Assembly (NCBI GenBank): GCA_937138395.1
Contig: CAKZPB010000136.1
Span: 30,824-94,823 of the forward strand
Length of the DNA: 64,000 bases
Direction of reading: 5' to 3'
DNA from: an uncultured Pseudomonadota bacterium
Lineage (GTDB): Bacteria; Pseudomonadota; Gammaproteobacteria; Xanthomonadales; Wenzhouxiangellaceae
Below the pieces are notes generated by a model. That model saw nothing but the letters and a program-made list of their open reading frames with translations, made no database searches and was not told where the DNA came from. Both the position numbers and the translations under genes were made by a program. Within the stretch, counting starts at the first letter, position 1; every line of letters starts with the position of its first letter. Shown piece after piece: positions 1 to 10,448 of this stretch.

Positions 1-87
1 GTCGGCCTGCGGCCGGGAACCATTCATCATCGAACCCCTGGCTCAAGAAGATTTCGGGCGCTGCCGGCCTGCAGATTCAACGATTGG

Positions 88-549
88 CTAGCGCAATACG
101 CCTTTTTTGCTCATGTTGCGTGAGTAGCGCAGCAGCACGACACCGACCACAACGATCACCGCACTGAAAATCCAGCCGGATTGACCCATGGCTTCCTGTG
201 CCTGCTCGGACCAGAAGTAGGTCGCAAAGCTGGCCAGCATGCCCACCAGCGATACGGCAAACATCAACACCGCCCAGCGTTTGGCCAGAATCAATCCAAT
301 GGATCCGAGGAGTGCACCCCACACGCCGAATGCCCATGCCGATACCTGCCAGGCAGGCAGTCCATAGAAGTACTCCAGCTGACTCTCGGTGAAATTCGAC
401 ATGTAGGCTTGCCACTGAAACTGCGTTGCACTGTAGTCAAACGCGCCGAAACCGTTCCAGATCAGGCTGAGTATGCCAACGACCCATAGATGCCAGGGTC
501 GCGGTCGAAGCACTGGTGCTTGAGAAATGGCGGCTTTGTGATCGCTCAT
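88..549 (-). CDS. Small multi-pass membrane protein, unknown function
   Basis: The protein is 153 residues with about four hydrophobic segments (WHLWVVGILSLIWNGFGAF, a segment from AWQVSAWAFGVWGALLG, WAVLMFAVSLVGMLASF, IFSAVIVVVGVVLLRY) and a short polar N-terminus, so it should sit in the inner membrane. I start it at the internal Met of MSDHKAAIS rather than at the longer track start, because an AGGAG ribosome site lies 7 bases upstream of that ATG. The C-terminus is basic (RNMSKKGVLR). It resembles the loose group of small sugar-transporter-like or DoxX-like membrane proteins, but I see no diagnostic motif and assign no function. It stands alone, separated from the thioesterase gene by about 290 bases in which I see no gene. 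Confidence 0.7.
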   Translation of the reverse strand: MSDHKAAISQAPVLRPRPWHLWVVGILSLIWNGFGAFDYSATQFQWQAYMSNFTESQLEYFYGLPAWQVSAWAFGVWGALLGSIGLILAKRWAVLMFAVSLVGMLASFATYFWSEQAQEAMGQSGWIFSAVIVVVGVVLLRYSRNMSKKGVLR

Positions 550-843
550 TGAAAACTCCTGATGTTGCAAGCCGGCTTCATGGTTACACAGCGTCAAGCC
601 ACAGGCAAGTGCGGCCGGAGCGGCGCTTATGAACAGAAGTACAGCGACGAGGTGTCTTGAACAGGCGCGGAATGGATCTTTACCACCAGGCTACAGATCT
701 GGATTTACGTACAAAATGAAGACATGATGCACTGCCGCGCATCGGCCCTTTCTTGGCGTTCGAATGGCAATGGACAACCGTTGATTTCTATCGCCTTACA
801 CGTCCGATTTTCACCTTTGCCCGCGGTTGGCGACCAGACGCGT

Positions 844-1251
844 TCAGCTGTCAGCTTGATTGCGGATAACAGACGGCAATGGAACCGGTTCGCCACTTGA
901 TTTGTCAATCCATACGATGGTGATGGTGCCGTCAGCAAACAGGGTCGGCTGGACATCTTGATCATCAACCACGCTCAGAATCTCGTTGTTCAGTTTCAAA
1001 CTCGAACGGCCGGGCGATTCGGGCTTCAACGTGATTCGGATCCGCTGAGGCCAGTTCATGACCTGTCGATAATTCAGGTTGACATTGGCAACGACCGGCC
1101 CACTGTCATCATCACCCAGGCCGCAGCCGACCGACTCCATCCAAAGCGTACGAACCTGCTCCAGATAGGTGAGATACACCGCATTGTTGACGTGACCAAA
1201 TCCATCCAGGTCACCCCAGCGCACGTCCAGTTCCGTTGAAAATTCAGCCAT
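844..1251 (-). CDS. Acyl-CoA thioesterase, 4HBT hotdog-fold family
   Basis: This 135-residue protein has the hotdog-fold 4HBT signature near its N-terminus, WGDLDGFGHVNNAVYLTYLE. In YbgC/FcbC-type thioesterases the Asp at the start of this motif is catalytic, and the enzymes hydrolyse acyl-CoA or acyl-ACP thioesters in the cytoplasm. The ORF track begins at a TTG 21 bases upstream; I prefer the ATG of MAEFSTELDV, which matches where family members usually begin, although its ribosome site (GAG) is weak. The gene lies 30 bases after uvrA on the same strand and is probably co-transcribed with it. The substrate cannot be told from sequence. Confidence 0.8.
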   Translation of the reverse strand: MAEFSTELDVRWGDLDGFGHVNNAVYLTYLEQVRTLWMESVGCGLGDDDSGPVVANVNLNYRQVMNWPQRIRITLKPESPGRSSLKLNNEILSVVDDQDVQPTLFADGTITIVWIDKSSGEPVPLPSVIRNQADS

Positions 1252-1281
1252 CGGATTCTCGATCAGGTTCAAAAAATTACA

Positions 1282-4140
1282 TCAGGCCGACTTGCGCTGT
1301 TTCTTCAACAAGCCGGGCATGTCGGCCAAATATCGACCGGTCCAGGATTTCTTGTTGCGCGCGACCTGCTCCGGACTGCCAACGGCAATGATTTCACCGC
1401 CGCGATGACCGCCTTCTGGCCCAAGATCAATGATCCAGTCGGCCGTCTTGATGACATCCAGATTGTGCTCGATCACCAGCACGGTATTGCCGTGATCGCG
1501 CAGTGTATGCAGCACCTTCAACAATTGCTTGATGTCATGAAAATGCAGCCCCGTGGTCGGCTCATCCAGAATATACAGCGTATTGCCGGTATCGCGCTTG
1601 GATAATTCGCGCGCCAGTTTAATCCGCTGTGCTTCGCCACCGGACAGCGTGACCGCGCTCTGTCCCAAGGTGATATAGCTCAGGCCCACATCCATCAGCG
1701 TCTGCAGTTTACGCGCGATGGCGGGAACGGCCTCGAAGAAAGGCAATGCGTCTTCGACCGTCATTGCAAGAACTTCGTGGATGTTCTTGCCCTTGTAGGT
1801 CACGCTCAGGGTTTCACGGTTGTAGCGTTTGCCGTGGCATACGTCGCAGGGTACAAAGATATCCGGCAGGAAGTGCATCTCGACGCGAACGACGCCATCG
1901 CCCTGACAGGCTTCGCATCGGCCACCCTTGACGTTGAATGAAAATCGACCGGGCTTGTAGCCGCGTGAACGCGCTTCCTTGGTGCCCGCAAACAGCTCAC
2001 GTATCGGCGTGAACAGTCCGGTATAGGTGGCCGGATTGGAGCGCGGGGTCCGACCAATAGGACTCTGGTCGATATCAACAACCTTGTCGAATAACTCAAG
2101 CCCCTTGTGCATCGAATACGGCGCCGGGTTGGTCGAAGCGCCGTTCAATTCTCGCGCCATCAGGCGATATACGGTATCGTTGATCAGCGTCGACTTACCC
2201 GAACCCGACACGCCGGTCACACACACCATCAGCCCGGCCGGCACCTCGACATCGACGTTTTTCAGATTGTTGCCGCTCGCGCCGTTCAACTTGAACATGC
2301 GTTTGCGATCTGGCTTGTGCCGTTCGGCCGGAATCTCGATCGCACGCCGGCCCGACAAGTAATCGGCGGTCAGTGATTCCTCGCATTCAATCAGTTGATC
2401 GGGATGCCCGGAAAACACGATTTTGCCGCCGTGCACGCCTGGGCCCGGACCGATATCGACGATGTGATCAGCTGAGCGGATTGCATCTTCATCATGTTCG
2501 ACGACAATGACGGTGTTGCCGAGATCGCGCAGGCGGGTCAGTGTCTCCAGCAGCCGGGTGTTGTCGCGCTGATGCAGGCCGATCGAGGGTTCATCCAGCA
2601 CATACATGACGCCAACCAGCCCGGCACCGATCTGACTGGCCAGTCGAATACGCTGGGCCTCACCGCCCGACAGGGTGTCGGCCTGACGGTCCAGCGTCAG
2701 GTAATCGAGCCCGACGTTGACCAGAAAATGCAGGCGCTCGCGAACCTCTTTCAGTATTCTGCCTGCAATCTCACCACGCCAACCCTGCAGCGCCAGGTTG
2801 CTGAAAAACTCAAGGCACTGCTCGACCGACCACGAGGAGATCTCCGGCAGCGAGCGCTCATCGATGAATACGTTGCGCGCTTCACGATTCAGCCGGTGGC
2901 CCTCACAGTCCGGACAGGGCTGCATTGAAATATAGCGCGACAGTTCCTCACGCACGATGCGCGAGTCCGTTTCACGATAGCGCCGTTCCAGGTTGGGAAT
3001 AATGCCGACAAACGGATGCTTCCGGGTCTGGCTGCCGCCATCTGAGAAATAGCGGAAGCTGATTTTTTCATCGCCGCTGCCATGCAATATGATCTGTCGA
3101 ATGGACTCAGACAGGTCCTGGAAAGCCGTTTCCGGGTCAAAGTCGTAGTGACGGCCAAGGGACTGAATCAGCTGATAATAATAGGCATTGCGTCGATCCC
3201 AACCACGGATGGCTCCGCCTGCCAGGCTGAGCTCGGGATTCGCGACCACGCGGCCAGGATCGAAATATTCTTTATGGCCCAGGCCATCACAGGTCGGGCA
3301 GGCCCCATGCGGGTTATTGAACGAAAACATTCTGGGCTCGAGCTCAGGCAGACTGTAGTCGCAGACCGGACAGGCAAAGCGGGCTGAAAACAGGGTTTCC
3401 TTCAGGTCACTATCCTGGTCAGGATCCATCGGCGCAACGATGACGACACCATCGGCCATGGCAAGCGCGGTTTCCATACTTTCCGCCAGCCGCTGAGCGA
3501 TATCCGGACGCACTTTGAAGCGGTCAACTACGGCTTCGATGGTGTGTTTTTTGCGCAGCTCCAACGCCGGCAGCCCGTCGTCAAGATCGATCACCTGGCC
3601 GTTGACTCGGGCCCGAATGAATCCCTGCGCACGCAAATCCTGCAGCAAATTCTGGTGCTCGCCCTTCCGATTGCGAACCACCGGCGCCAACACCATCATG
3701 CGACTGCCTTCTGGCAGGTTCAGCACGGTGTCCACCATTTCGCTGACGGTTTTTGCATCCAGTTCAACCTGGTGATCCGGGCATTGCGGAATGCCCACCC
3801 GCGCATACATCAATCGCAGGTAATCATGGATTTCGGTCACCGTGCCCACGGTTGAACGCGGATTATGGCTGGCCGCCTTCTGCTCGATGGAAATTGCAGG
3901 CGAAAGACCTTCAATATGATCCAGGTCGGGCTTCTGCATCATCGATAGAAACTGCCTTGCATAGGCCGACAACGATTCGACATAGCGACGCTGGCCTTCG
4001 GCATAAATCGTGTCGAACGCCAACGACGACTTGCCGGAGCCGGACAGGCCTGTGAATACAATCAGCTGATCGCGTGGCAGCTCGAGATCCACGTTGTCCA
4101 GGTTGTGCGTACGCGCACCGCGTAGTGAAATTTTGTCCAC
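1282..4140 (-). CDS. uvrA: UvrA, excinuclease ABC subunit A
   Basis: UvrA is the damage-recognition ATPase of nucleotide excision repair; its dimer loads UvrB at DNA lesions. The 952 residues match the usual length of about 940. Both ABC modules are visible: Walker [10 protein letters not shown] near the N-terminus and GVSGSGKST in the second half, each with an LSGGEAQRI signature. The zinc modules CPVCDYS...CPTCDGLG and CEACQGDG...CDVCHGKRY are intact. The track extends 30 residues upstream, but the family N-terminus ([16 protein letters not shown]) starts at a GTG at base 4140, which I take as the start. I looked for a LexA box (CTGT-N8-ACAG) upstream and did not see a convincing one, so SOS control is not supported here. 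Confidence 0.97.
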   Translation of the reverse strand: MDKISLRGARTHNLDNVDLELPRDQLIVFTGLSGSGKSSLAFDTIYAEGQRRYVESLSAYARQFLSMMQKPDLDHIEGLSPAISIEQKAASHNPRSTVGTVTEIHDYLRLMYARVGIPQCPDHQVELDAKTVSEMVDTVLNLPEGSRMMVLAPVVRNRKGEHQNLLQDLRAQGFIRARVNGQVIDLDDGLPALELRKKHTIEAVVDRFKVRPDIAQRLAESMETALAMADGVVIVAPMDPDQDSDLKETLFSARFACPVCDYSLPELEPRMFSFNNPHGACPTCDGLGHKEYFDPGRVVANPELSLAGGAIRGWDRRNAYYYQLIQSLGRHYDFDPETAFQDLSESIRQIILHGSGDEKISFRYFSDGGSQTRKHPFVGIIPNLERRYRETDSRIVREELSRYISMQPCPDCEGHRLNREARNVFIDERSLPEISSWSVEQCLEFFSNLALQGWRGEIAGRILKEVRERLHFLVNVGLDYLTLDRQADTLSGGEAQRIRLASQIGAGLVGVMYVLDEPSIGLHQRDNTRLLETLTRLRDLGNTVIVVEHDEDAIRSADHIVDIGPGPGVHGGKIVFSGHPDQLIECEESLTADYLSGRRAIEIPAERHKPDRKRMFKLNGASGNNLKNVDVEVPAGLMVCVTGVSGSGKSTLINDTVYRLMARELNGASTNPAPYSMHKGLELFDKVVDIDQSPIGRTPRSNPATYTGLFTPIRELFAGTKEARSRGYKPGRFSFNVKGGRCEACQGDGVVRVEMHFLPDIFVPCDVCHGKRYNRETLSVTYKGKNIHEVLAMTVEDALPFFEAVPAIARKLQTLMDVGLSYITLGQSAVTLSGGEAQRIKLARELSKRDTGNTLYILDEPTTGLHFHDIKQLLKVLHTLRDHGNTVLVIEHNLDVIKTADWIIDLGPEGGHRGGEIIAVGSPEQVARNKKSWTGRYLADMPGLLKKQRKSA

Positions 4141-4677
4141 GAAATTCCGTTTCAGCCAAACAGTAGGTAACGTTGCAGTATACCGGTGCCAGTGAATTTT
4201 GAGCAAATACAGTTGGGTCAGAACCAACAACGCCCTGCCCGCTGATGAGAGCCAGGCAATCGTTCAGGAAACCGGCCGGGAATCGCCCAGGCATTCGCTG
4301 AACAGCCATGCAAGCGGTTGGGAAGCAGGCTGTAAAACCACTGCTTGTGCGTGCCAAGGGGTGTCATCACTGGTCGTCAGGACAGGGTAACGATGCTCAG
4401 CACAAGATGCGGTCTTTGCGCCTGCGTGCCACCACGCTCGGCTGCGAGGACGAAGCCCGTGTAAAGTCCGGGTCAGGCGGTTTGCCTTCTCTCTGCCCGA
4501 TGCAGACCACCGATTGACATAGGATCGTGAGAAGCGATTGAAAACCGCAATACTTTTCGCTCTTCGGGTTCGCTTGTTTGAAATGACGGATGGATATGCC
4601 CATCGGTACTGACCCAAGTCCTGCCGATGCTTCCCGCATCAGCCGGGCACACGCAAGCGTCGTGATTCAGAGGTGCG
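4141..4677. other. 537-base interval without a supported gene
   Basis: This is the longest gene-free interval in the window. Six-frame ORFs here (for example 117 aa on the minus strand) have low-complexity, Arg/Ser-rich composition, no family motif and no good ribosome site, so I do not call them. Apart from the uvrA promoter I see no terminator, tRNA or clear repeat. It could hold a decayed gene or a small RNA, but nothing in the sequence decides this. Confidence 0.5.
4177..4206 (-). promoter_or_regulatory. Candidate sigma70 promoter of uvrA
   Basis: Read on the minus strand, TTGCTC and TATACT are separated by 18 bases, and the -10 lies about 37 bases before the uvrA GTG. The -10 match is good and the -35 moderate. 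Confidence 0.5.
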
Positions 4678-5298
4678 CTAGTTCGATTTTCGCCACTGAT
4701 ACACATGCATCGGCGGGATATTCAACAGCTCCGACTCGACGCGAGCCGGTGCGCCAAATACCGGATCCGTACGTTTCACTACGTCGGATCGGAACTGATA
4801 GGCCAGGAACACGCCGCCCGGATTGAGAATGGAATGAATCGCCGACACAATGGCCAGCCCCGTAGTCTCGGGAATCGTCGAAAAAGGAATCCCGGAGATC
4901 ACGGCATCGACGCCATCCATATGATGCGTTTGCACGGCTGAAGTGATGTCTTCGGCACTGCCGGTATGGCTGATCAGACGATCGTCATTGAACTGCCGAA
5001 TGATTTCTGAAAACGCCGGATCCAGATCGACCGCCATCAGCCGTGCGTCAGACGCCAGCGCCTTGAGCAAGGCGCAAGTTGTGCCACCGGTGCCAGGGCC
5101 CAGTTCAATCACGTGCCGGGCGTGGTCCAATTCCGACAGGGCCACAATCCGACGCATCAGGAATCTCGAGCTCGGAATGACCGAACCAACCTGTGCCGGA
5201 TTGCGCAAAAATCCTCGGAGAAATGCCAGGGGACGGGGCTTGACGGGCTTGGTTGAGGGCTCGCCGCTTGGGCTGTATCGAATACGATCGTTGGACAC
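4678..5298 (-). CDS. Class I SAM-dependent methyltransferase, PmtA-like
   Basis: The 206-residue protein carries motif I of class I methyltransferases (VIELGPGTGGTT, residues about 63-74) followed by the acidic loop MAVDLDPAF. The segment FLRNPAQVGSVIPSSRFL before motif I is typical of the phospholipid N-methyltransferase/rRNA dimethylase-like group to which PmtA belongs. Such enzymes transfer methyl groups from SAM to phosphatidylethanolamine, but many homologues have no proven substrate. Translation appears to start at a GTG. The gene is single, with the 537-base gap downstream and a PH-domain gene 67 bases upstream on the same strand. The lipid-methylation role is an inference from the family. 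Confidence 0.72.
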   Translation of the reverse strand: MSNDRIRYSPSGEPSTKPVKPRPLAFLRGFLRNPAQVGSVIPSSRFLMRRIVALSELDHARHVIELGPGTGGTTCALLKALASDARLMAVDLDPAFSEIIRQFNDDRLISHTGSAEDITSAVQTHHMDGVDAVISGIPFSTIPETTGLAIVSAIHSILNPGGVFLAYQFRSDVVKRTDPVFGAPARVESELLNIPPMHVYQWRKSN

Positions 5299-5365
5299 GT
5301 TGCTGCCACTCGAAATGGTCAGCCGGTGAGTCTAGCAGTCCCTTGAGTCCAACACCCGGCCCGAT

Positions 5366-5890
5366 TCAGTCCCTGACGGGCTCAAGCAGTGCATTCTGGA
5401 GCTGCCGTGGGTGCTCAGGGCTCAGCAGCAGCGCGCCGTTTCTATGCTTGAGCGGAATCAGCAAAACGCTGGGATTGGTGACCAGACAGAACAGTTTCTG
5501 CCACTGCTTGCTGCGAAAGTGACCGGCATGAAAGCCGGGCAGTGAATAGCCATTGGTCTTGATCATGGGCCGAAGATGGGTGTGTTCATCCAGGCTCAGC
5601 ACTCTGGAATGCTCCAGATCCAAATCAGCGATGGCATGCTTCCAGGTATAAAAGGTTGCAGCCACGCGCAGCTGACCACCGTCAATCTGAATCCTGCGCC
5701 GACGAGTAAACAAGGCGATGCCGACTGTAGTCAGGACCAGCGTTAGCCCAAGCGGTATCGACAACCGCAGGTCCGACCTGAATTCAGGAACCATCAACAA
5801 GCCGACCAGGATGACGGGAGGAATGGCCAGAATCAATAGCTGCCAGATCAAGGTTGATTTGCTGACCGGTGCGAGCGTAAACGATTGCAT
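5366..5890 (-). CDS. PH-domain-like membrane protein
   Basis: The 174-residue protein begins with two hydrophobic helices (LIWQLLILAIPPVILVGLLM and LSIPLGLTLVLTTVGIALF) followed by a basic RRRR stretch and a soluble domain resembling bacterial pleckstrin-homology domains (IQIDGGQLRVAATFYTWKHAI...LVTNPSVLLIPLK). The start is well supported by AGGAGAAACAGG directly before the ATG. It follows the alpha/beta hydrolase gene by 15 bases, so the two are almost certainly co-transcribed. The topology puts the PH-like domain on one side of the inner membrane. No biochemical role is established for this group. Confidence 0.65.
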   Translation of the reverse strand: MQSFTLAPVSKSTLIWQLLILAIPPVILVGLLMVPEFRSDLRLSIPLGLTLVLTTVGIALFTRRRRIQIDGGQLRVAATFYTWKHAIADLDLEHSRVLSLDEHTHLRPMIKTNGYSLPGFHAGHFRSKQWQKLFCLVTNPSVLLIPLKHRNGALLLSPEHPRQLQNALLEPVRD

Positions 5891-5905
5891 CCTGTTTCTC
5901 CTGGA

Positions 5906-7234
5906 TTAGTTAAAAGACGCGTGGATCCATTTGGCCATGTCCGAAATAACCTCAGGATCCACATGACCCACATCATTGATATATTCAGCCGGGGTGGCCA
6001 TACCCTTTCCGGAAATGAACACGTGATTCAGTCTGTCATAGCGTTTCAGCGTCACGCGACCAACCTCCGCGAACGCCCGTTGCCACATCGCAAAATCATC
6101 TTCAACGGTGACCTGATAATCCCGCCCCCCTTGCAGTATCAGCATCGGCAGGTCCAGCGACCTGGCTGTTGCGATCGGATCGTAGTTCCTCAAGTCCAAC
6201 AGGTAACTTTCCGGCACACCCAGTAATCCGGGGGCTGCAGACTGCGGATCGGACAGTTCGGCAACGGCCGCAGCCTGAGCATCAATTTGAGCCAGTTGCG
6301 CTGCCTCAGCCTGGTCAATCTGGCCGTCCAGGCTGAAGATATAGCGTAATTGCTGTGGCACCATGGCTTCCAACCCACGAGCCGGAGCAGCCATCAGAAT
6401 CAATCCGGCCAATTCCGGGTTGGCCAGACCGATTCTCGGCGCCAGCAACCCCCCGAGGCTCAGCCCCGCAACAACCACCCGCTGTGGATTGATCTCGTTG
6501 ACCTCCTGCACTTGCTCAACTGCGGCGCGCACATCGGACAGGACCTCCTGCTCAACCGTGTAGGCCCCGGTCAAATCAGCCGGCTTCACCAGGCTGCGCT
6601 TGTCGTAACGCAGACTGGCGATGCCCTGCTCGGCAAGCCCATGGGCCAGATCACGAAACGGCGTATTCGGCCCGATGGTCTGGTCGCGATCGCCCGGCCC
6701 CGAACCATGGACGAGAACCACAGCCGGAAACGGTCCGGTACCTTCGGGAAGCGTCAGAATTCCGGGCAATTCGTCAGCAACTACAAATTCGCTTTCAACC
6801 CAGCGATCGCTGCTGGCCAATGCTTTTTCAGCTGGAGCCCCGGGTGCAGCCGGCACCAGAAAAAAGCCGTCCACCTGCCCGTTCTGGTTCACGTTGATGC
6901 GTGCATCCAGGGCCGCATTGGCGAAATTCAGTCGAAATAAAAACAGATCGCCGGTTTCGCTACTGCTGATCTGCGGTGCCTCGTGCCCCTGGTACGCTCC
7001 GACCTGCCCGGGCAGGCTGAGCCAGATCTGCTCGAGCTGTGCCCTGCTGATCTGATCACTGACCTCGCTCGAAAGCATGGCATGGGCCTGGTCGAAGCGA
7101 GCCTCTTCAAGTGATTCCAGAAACTGCTGCGCAATGCCTGCTGTTTGTGCCTGGATCACGTTGATCAACAGACAGGCAGACAGGGCCAGGAGCACTGGCG
7201 CCGACCGAACAGTACTTTGCTTTATCCATGTCAT
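5906..7234 (-). CDS. Secreted alpha/beta hydrolase with N-terminal DUF3887 domain
   Basis: This 442-residue protein has a signal peptide (SAPVLLALSACLLINVIQAQ), a DUF3887-like domain (about residues 33-130) and an alpha/beta hydrolase domain. The oxyanion-loop motif LVHGSGPGDRD lies at about 174-184, the nucleophile elbow GLSLGG places Ser at about 259, and a late Asp (QGGRDYQV) and His (RLNHVF) can complete the triad. It is therefore predicted to be an active periplasmic or envelope esterase/peptidase of the dienelactone-hydrolase-like group; the substrate is unknown. An AAGGAG site sits 10 bases before the ATG. It lies downstream of the SPFH and RHH genes (74-base gap) and 15 bases before the PH-domain gene, so it may belong to one operon with them. 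Confidence 0.85.
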   Translation of the reverse strand: MTWIKQSTVRSAPVLLALSACLLINVIQAQTAGIAQQFLESLEEARFDQAHAMLSSEVSDQISRAQLEQIWLSLPGQVGAYQGHEAPQISSSETGDLFLFRLNFANAALDARINVNQNGQVDGFFLVPAAPGAPAEKALASSDRWVESEFVVADELPGILTLPEGTGPFPAVVLVHGSGPGDRDQTIGPNTPFRDLAHGLAEQGIASLRYDKRSLVKPADLTGAYTVEQEVLSDVRAAVEQVQEVNEINPQRVVVAGLSLGGLLAPRIGLANPELAGLILMAAPARGLEAMVPQQLRYIFSLDGQIDQAEAAQLAQIDAQAAAVAELSDPQSAAPGLLGVPESYLLDLRNYDPIATARSLDLPMLILQGGRDYQVTVEDDFAMWQRAFAEVGRVTLKRYDRLNHVFISGKGMATPAEYINDVGHVDPEVISDMAKWIHASFN

Positions 7235-7308
7235 TTTGCTGCAACTCCTTGAATCAACAAGGCACCGGATGTTTGATCAAGCCGGTGCGTCTTGATCGTT
7301 ATTCGTCT

Positions 7309-7524
7309 TCATCGCTGACCGTCTTCATCGCTTTTCAAGGCGGGATCATCATCTTCAACCGGCTCGGCCTGAGTGCGCTTCAACCGGCCCGCTTTGCGCA
7401 GGCCTTCGCGCAACACCCATTCGATCTGGGCATTCAACGAGCGAATGTCGTCATCGGCCCAGCGCTGCATAGCGGTCATGACCTGGGGGCTGATGCGAAG
7501 TGCGAACGGTTTTTTGTTGGCCAC
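7309..7524 (-). CDS. Small ribbon-helix-helix (Arc-like) protein
   Basis: The 71-residue protein fits the Arc/MetJ ribbon-helix-helix fold: a short beta strand KPFALRIS, then helices PQVMTAMQRWADDD and SLNAQIEWVLREGLRKA, followed by an acidic, probably disordered tail (EPVEDDDPALKSDEDGQR). RHH proteins dimerise and bind DNA with the paired strands, often repressing their own operon. It starts at GTG, 37 bases after the SPFH gene. The SPFH promoter contains two GTGATAT repeats 11 bases apart, a plausible operator for this protein, though that link is inference. No toxin-like partner gene is next to it, so I do not call it an antitoxin. Confidence 0.75.
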   Translation of the reverse strand: MANKKPFALRISPQVMTAMQRWADDDIRSLNAQIEWVLREGLRKAGRLKRTQAEPVEDDDPALKSDEDGQR

Positions 7525-7561
7525 TGGAATCCGGTGTATTGCCTGTGATCCGTTCTATAGT

Positions 7562-8428
7562 TTATTGATGAATGCTGCCGGTATTGACCACTGGCTGAGT
7601 GGCGCGATCCGAACACAACACCACCAGCAGGTTGGACACCATCTGCGCCTGTCGTTCCTCATCGAGCTCGACAATACCCTGGCTTTTCAAATCCGATAGG
7701 GCCATGTCGACCATGCCCACAGCACCGTCGACGATCCGCCGTCGCGCGGCCACTACCGCGTTGGCCTGCTGGCGCTGGAGCATGGCATGGGCAATTTCGG
7801 GCGCATAGGCCAGGTGACTGATGCGGGTTTCGATGACATGCACGCCAGCCGTTTGCAAGCGATCATCGAGCTGGGATTTCAGATCATCGCTGATCTCAAG
7901 CGCGTGGCTGCGAAGAGAAATCTGGCCTTCTTCCTGCTGGTCATACGGATACTGCGTGGCCATCGAACGCAGCGCGGCCTCCGATTGAATCTGGACAAAG
8001 CTTTCATAATCGTCCACGTTGAATACGGCTTCGGCGGAATCGACCACCTTCCAGACCACAACGGCGGCAATTTCAATCGGGCTGCCGTCCAATTCATTGA
8101 CCTTGAGCCGACCGGATTCGAAGTTCCGGACCCGCAAGCTGACTTTTCGGTTTGAGTAGAACGGATTGCTGAACCGAAGCCCCTGCTCCCGCACCGTGCC
8201 GACATACTTCCCGAACAGCGTCAATACCGCAGCCTGGTTGGGTTCGACCATGTAATAGCCGAACATCAACACGGTGGCAACGATGAATAACAAGATCGCG
8301 CCGATCAGCCCGATCATCTGGGTAGGGTTGATTGAATCGAAGAACCACCAGGCCGCACCGGCCACGAGCACGATGTTCAAGGCCAGCACCGGAATACCAT
8401 TGGTTGAACGCACTTGTATTTCCTGCAT
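7562..8428 (-). CDS. SPFH/Band 7 (stomatin/prohibitin-like) membrane protein
   Basis: The 288-residue protein has two N-terminal hydrophobic stretches ([20 protein letters not shown] and [24 protein letters not shown]) followed by an SPFH domain that starts [30 protein letters not shown] and contains the helix-rich region [35 protein letters not shown] proteins oligomerise into rings at the membrane and scaffold proteases or lipid microdomains; no specific partner can be named here. I moved the start from the track position to [11 protein letters not shown] because AGGAG precedes that ATG. It heads the run SPFH-RHH-hydrolase-PH and has a clear promoter of its own. Confidence 0.88.
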   Translation of the reverse strand: MQEIQVRSTNGIPVLALNIVLVAGAAWWFFDSINPTQMIGLIGAILLFIVATVLMFGYYMVEPNQAAVLTLFGKYVGTVREQGLRFSNPFYSNRKVSLRVRNFESGRLKVNELDGSPIEIAAVVVWKVVDSAEAVFNVDDYESFVQIQSEAALRSMATQYPYDQQEEGQISLRSHALEISDDLKSQLDDRLQTAGVHVIETRISHLAYAPEIAHAMLQRQQANAVVAARRRIVDGAVGMVDMALSDLKSQGIVELDEERQAQMVSNLLVVLCSDRATQPVVNTGSIHQ

Positions 8429-8462
8429 GGGGGGATACTCCTGTTCGTTCGAGTTATGCAAA

Positions 8463-8491
8463 ATAATATCACGATGATATCACTTTGTAAA
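8463..8491 (-). promoter_or_regulatory. Sigma70 promoter of the SPFH operon with internal direct repeats
   Basis: On the minus strand TTTACA and TATTAT are separated by exactly 17 bases. Within the spacer and -10 lies the heptamer GTGATAT, repeated once 11 bases later. Repeats overlapping the -10 are typical operator placements. Control by the RHH protein of the same operon is inferred, not shown. Confidence 0.65.
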
Positions 8492-8578
8492 GTGCGCTGA
8501 TTCCCCTCATGCCGGACTGCTGAATCACGCAGCGCTTCAACTACCCTGCAGACCACTCAGGGGATATAGCAATCTGTA

Positions 8579-8607
8579 TTGACCTGTCAGGCCAAAGTCG
8601 GTAGAAT
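8579..8607 (+). promoter_or_regulatory. Sigma70 promoter of rplU-rpmA
   Basis: TTGACC and TAGAAT are separated by 17 bases, with the -10 ending 40 bases before the rplU ATG. This is a strong match, as expected for a ribosomal protein operon. Confidence 0.75.
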
Positions 8608-8647
8608 TCCCGCTCTTTAGTCACGCGTAGTGCTCGAGGAAATTTCT

Positions 8648-8959
8648 ATGTACGCGGTATTCAAAACCGGAGGCAAGCAGTACAAGGCCTCAACCGGCGA
8701 TGTCTTGCGGGTCGAAAAATTACCTGCCGGCAGCGGCGATTCTATTGAACTGAACGAAGTGTTGATGGTAGCTGACGGCGAAGATATTCGCGTTGGCGCT
8801 CCCACGCTGGATGGCGGCAAAGTCACGGCCGAGGTCGTCAGCCACGGCCGCGGCGAAAAAGTTCGCATCATCAAATTCAAGCGGCGCAAGCACCACATGA
8901 AGCAGATGGGGCATCGTCAGCACTACACCGAAATCAAAATAACCGGCATCGAGGGCTGA
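8648..8959 (+). CDS. rplU: 50S ribosomal protein L21
   Basis: The 103-residue protein is a full-length L21: [15 protein letters not shown] at the N-terminus, the C-terminal motif [21 protein letters not shown], and the usual size. L21 binds 23S rRNA in the large subunit. The start is the ATG of MYAVFK, preceded by GAGGAAATTTCT; the track's six extra upstream residues are not part of the family. It is followed after three bases by rpmA and then obgE, the classic rplU-rpmA-obgE order. Confidence 0.97.
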   Translation: MYAVFKTGGKQYKASTGDVLRVEKLPAGSGDSIELNEVLMVADGEDIRVGAPTLDGGKVTAEVVSHGRGEKVRIIKFKRRKHHMKQMGHRQHYTEIKITGIEG

Positions 8960-8962
8960 ATC

Positions 8963-9223
8963 ATGGCTCATAAGAAAGCAGGCGGCTCTACACGTAACGG
9001 CCGCGATTCAAATCCAAAATATCTGGGCGTAAAACGCTACGGTGGAGAACAGGTCGACGCAGGCAATATCCTGGTCCGCCAGCGCGGCACGCGTTTTCAT
9101 GCTGGCGACAACGTCGGCGTTGGTCGCGACCACACGTTGTTTGCCCTTGTTGATGGCAAGGTTGTGTTCAACAGCCGTGGCAAACCGCTGCGCAAGTTCG
9201 TGTCTGTTGAACCTGCTGAATAA
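8963..9223 (+). CDS. rpmA: 50S ribosomal protein L27
   Basis: The 86-residue protein begins [24 protein letters not shown], the conserved L27 N-terminus that reaches towards the peptidyl transferase centre. It is full length. There is no extended, cleavable N-terminus as in Firmicutes. The gene lies three bases after rplU, and a hairpin with a T-run follows it, so most transcription of the ribosomal pair probably ends before obgE. Confidence 0.97.
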   Translation: MAHKKAGGSTRNGRDSNPKYLGVKRYGGEQVDAGNILVRQRGTRFHAGDNVGVGRDHTLFALVDGKVVFNSRGKPLRKFVSVEPAE

Positions 9224-9251
9224 GCCTTCAGCAGATTCACATAACTCCTGA

Positions 9252-9276
9252 AAGCCGGCCCAGTGCCGGCTTTTTT
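9252..9276 (+). terminator. Rho-independent terminator after rpmA
   Basis: The 8-base arms AAGCCGGC and GCCGGCTT flank a 5-base loop and run into a string of T. It separates rplU-rpmA from obgE. Confidence 0.85.
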
Positions 9277-9326
9277 GATTGCCAACCAGTGATTGGCTCC
9301 GCTCAAACTGCTGATGATGGTCATGA

Positions 9327-10370
<1,044 letters not shown>

Positions 10371-10448
10371 TTCACTCGGGTTTGAACTGAACCGCAGCTC
10401 GATTCCAACGTCCAAGCACACAGTCTTTTGTTGTCCTGGAGTTTGCCA

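Noticed and set aside
705-968. An 87-residue minus-strand ORF at the end of the thioesterase gene
   Set aside because: It overlaps the thioesterase in another frame, has no ribosome site and no recognisable content.
4141-4206. LexA (SOS) box upstream of uvrA
   Set aside because: I looked for CTGT-N8-ACAG near the promoter; the nearest matches fail on spacing or the second half site.
7309-8428. SPFH-RHH pair as a toxin-antitoxin or phage-defence system
   Set aside because: The RHH fold alone invites an antitoxin call, but SPFH proteins are not toxins and no nuclease, RelE-like or HicA-like gene is adjacent.
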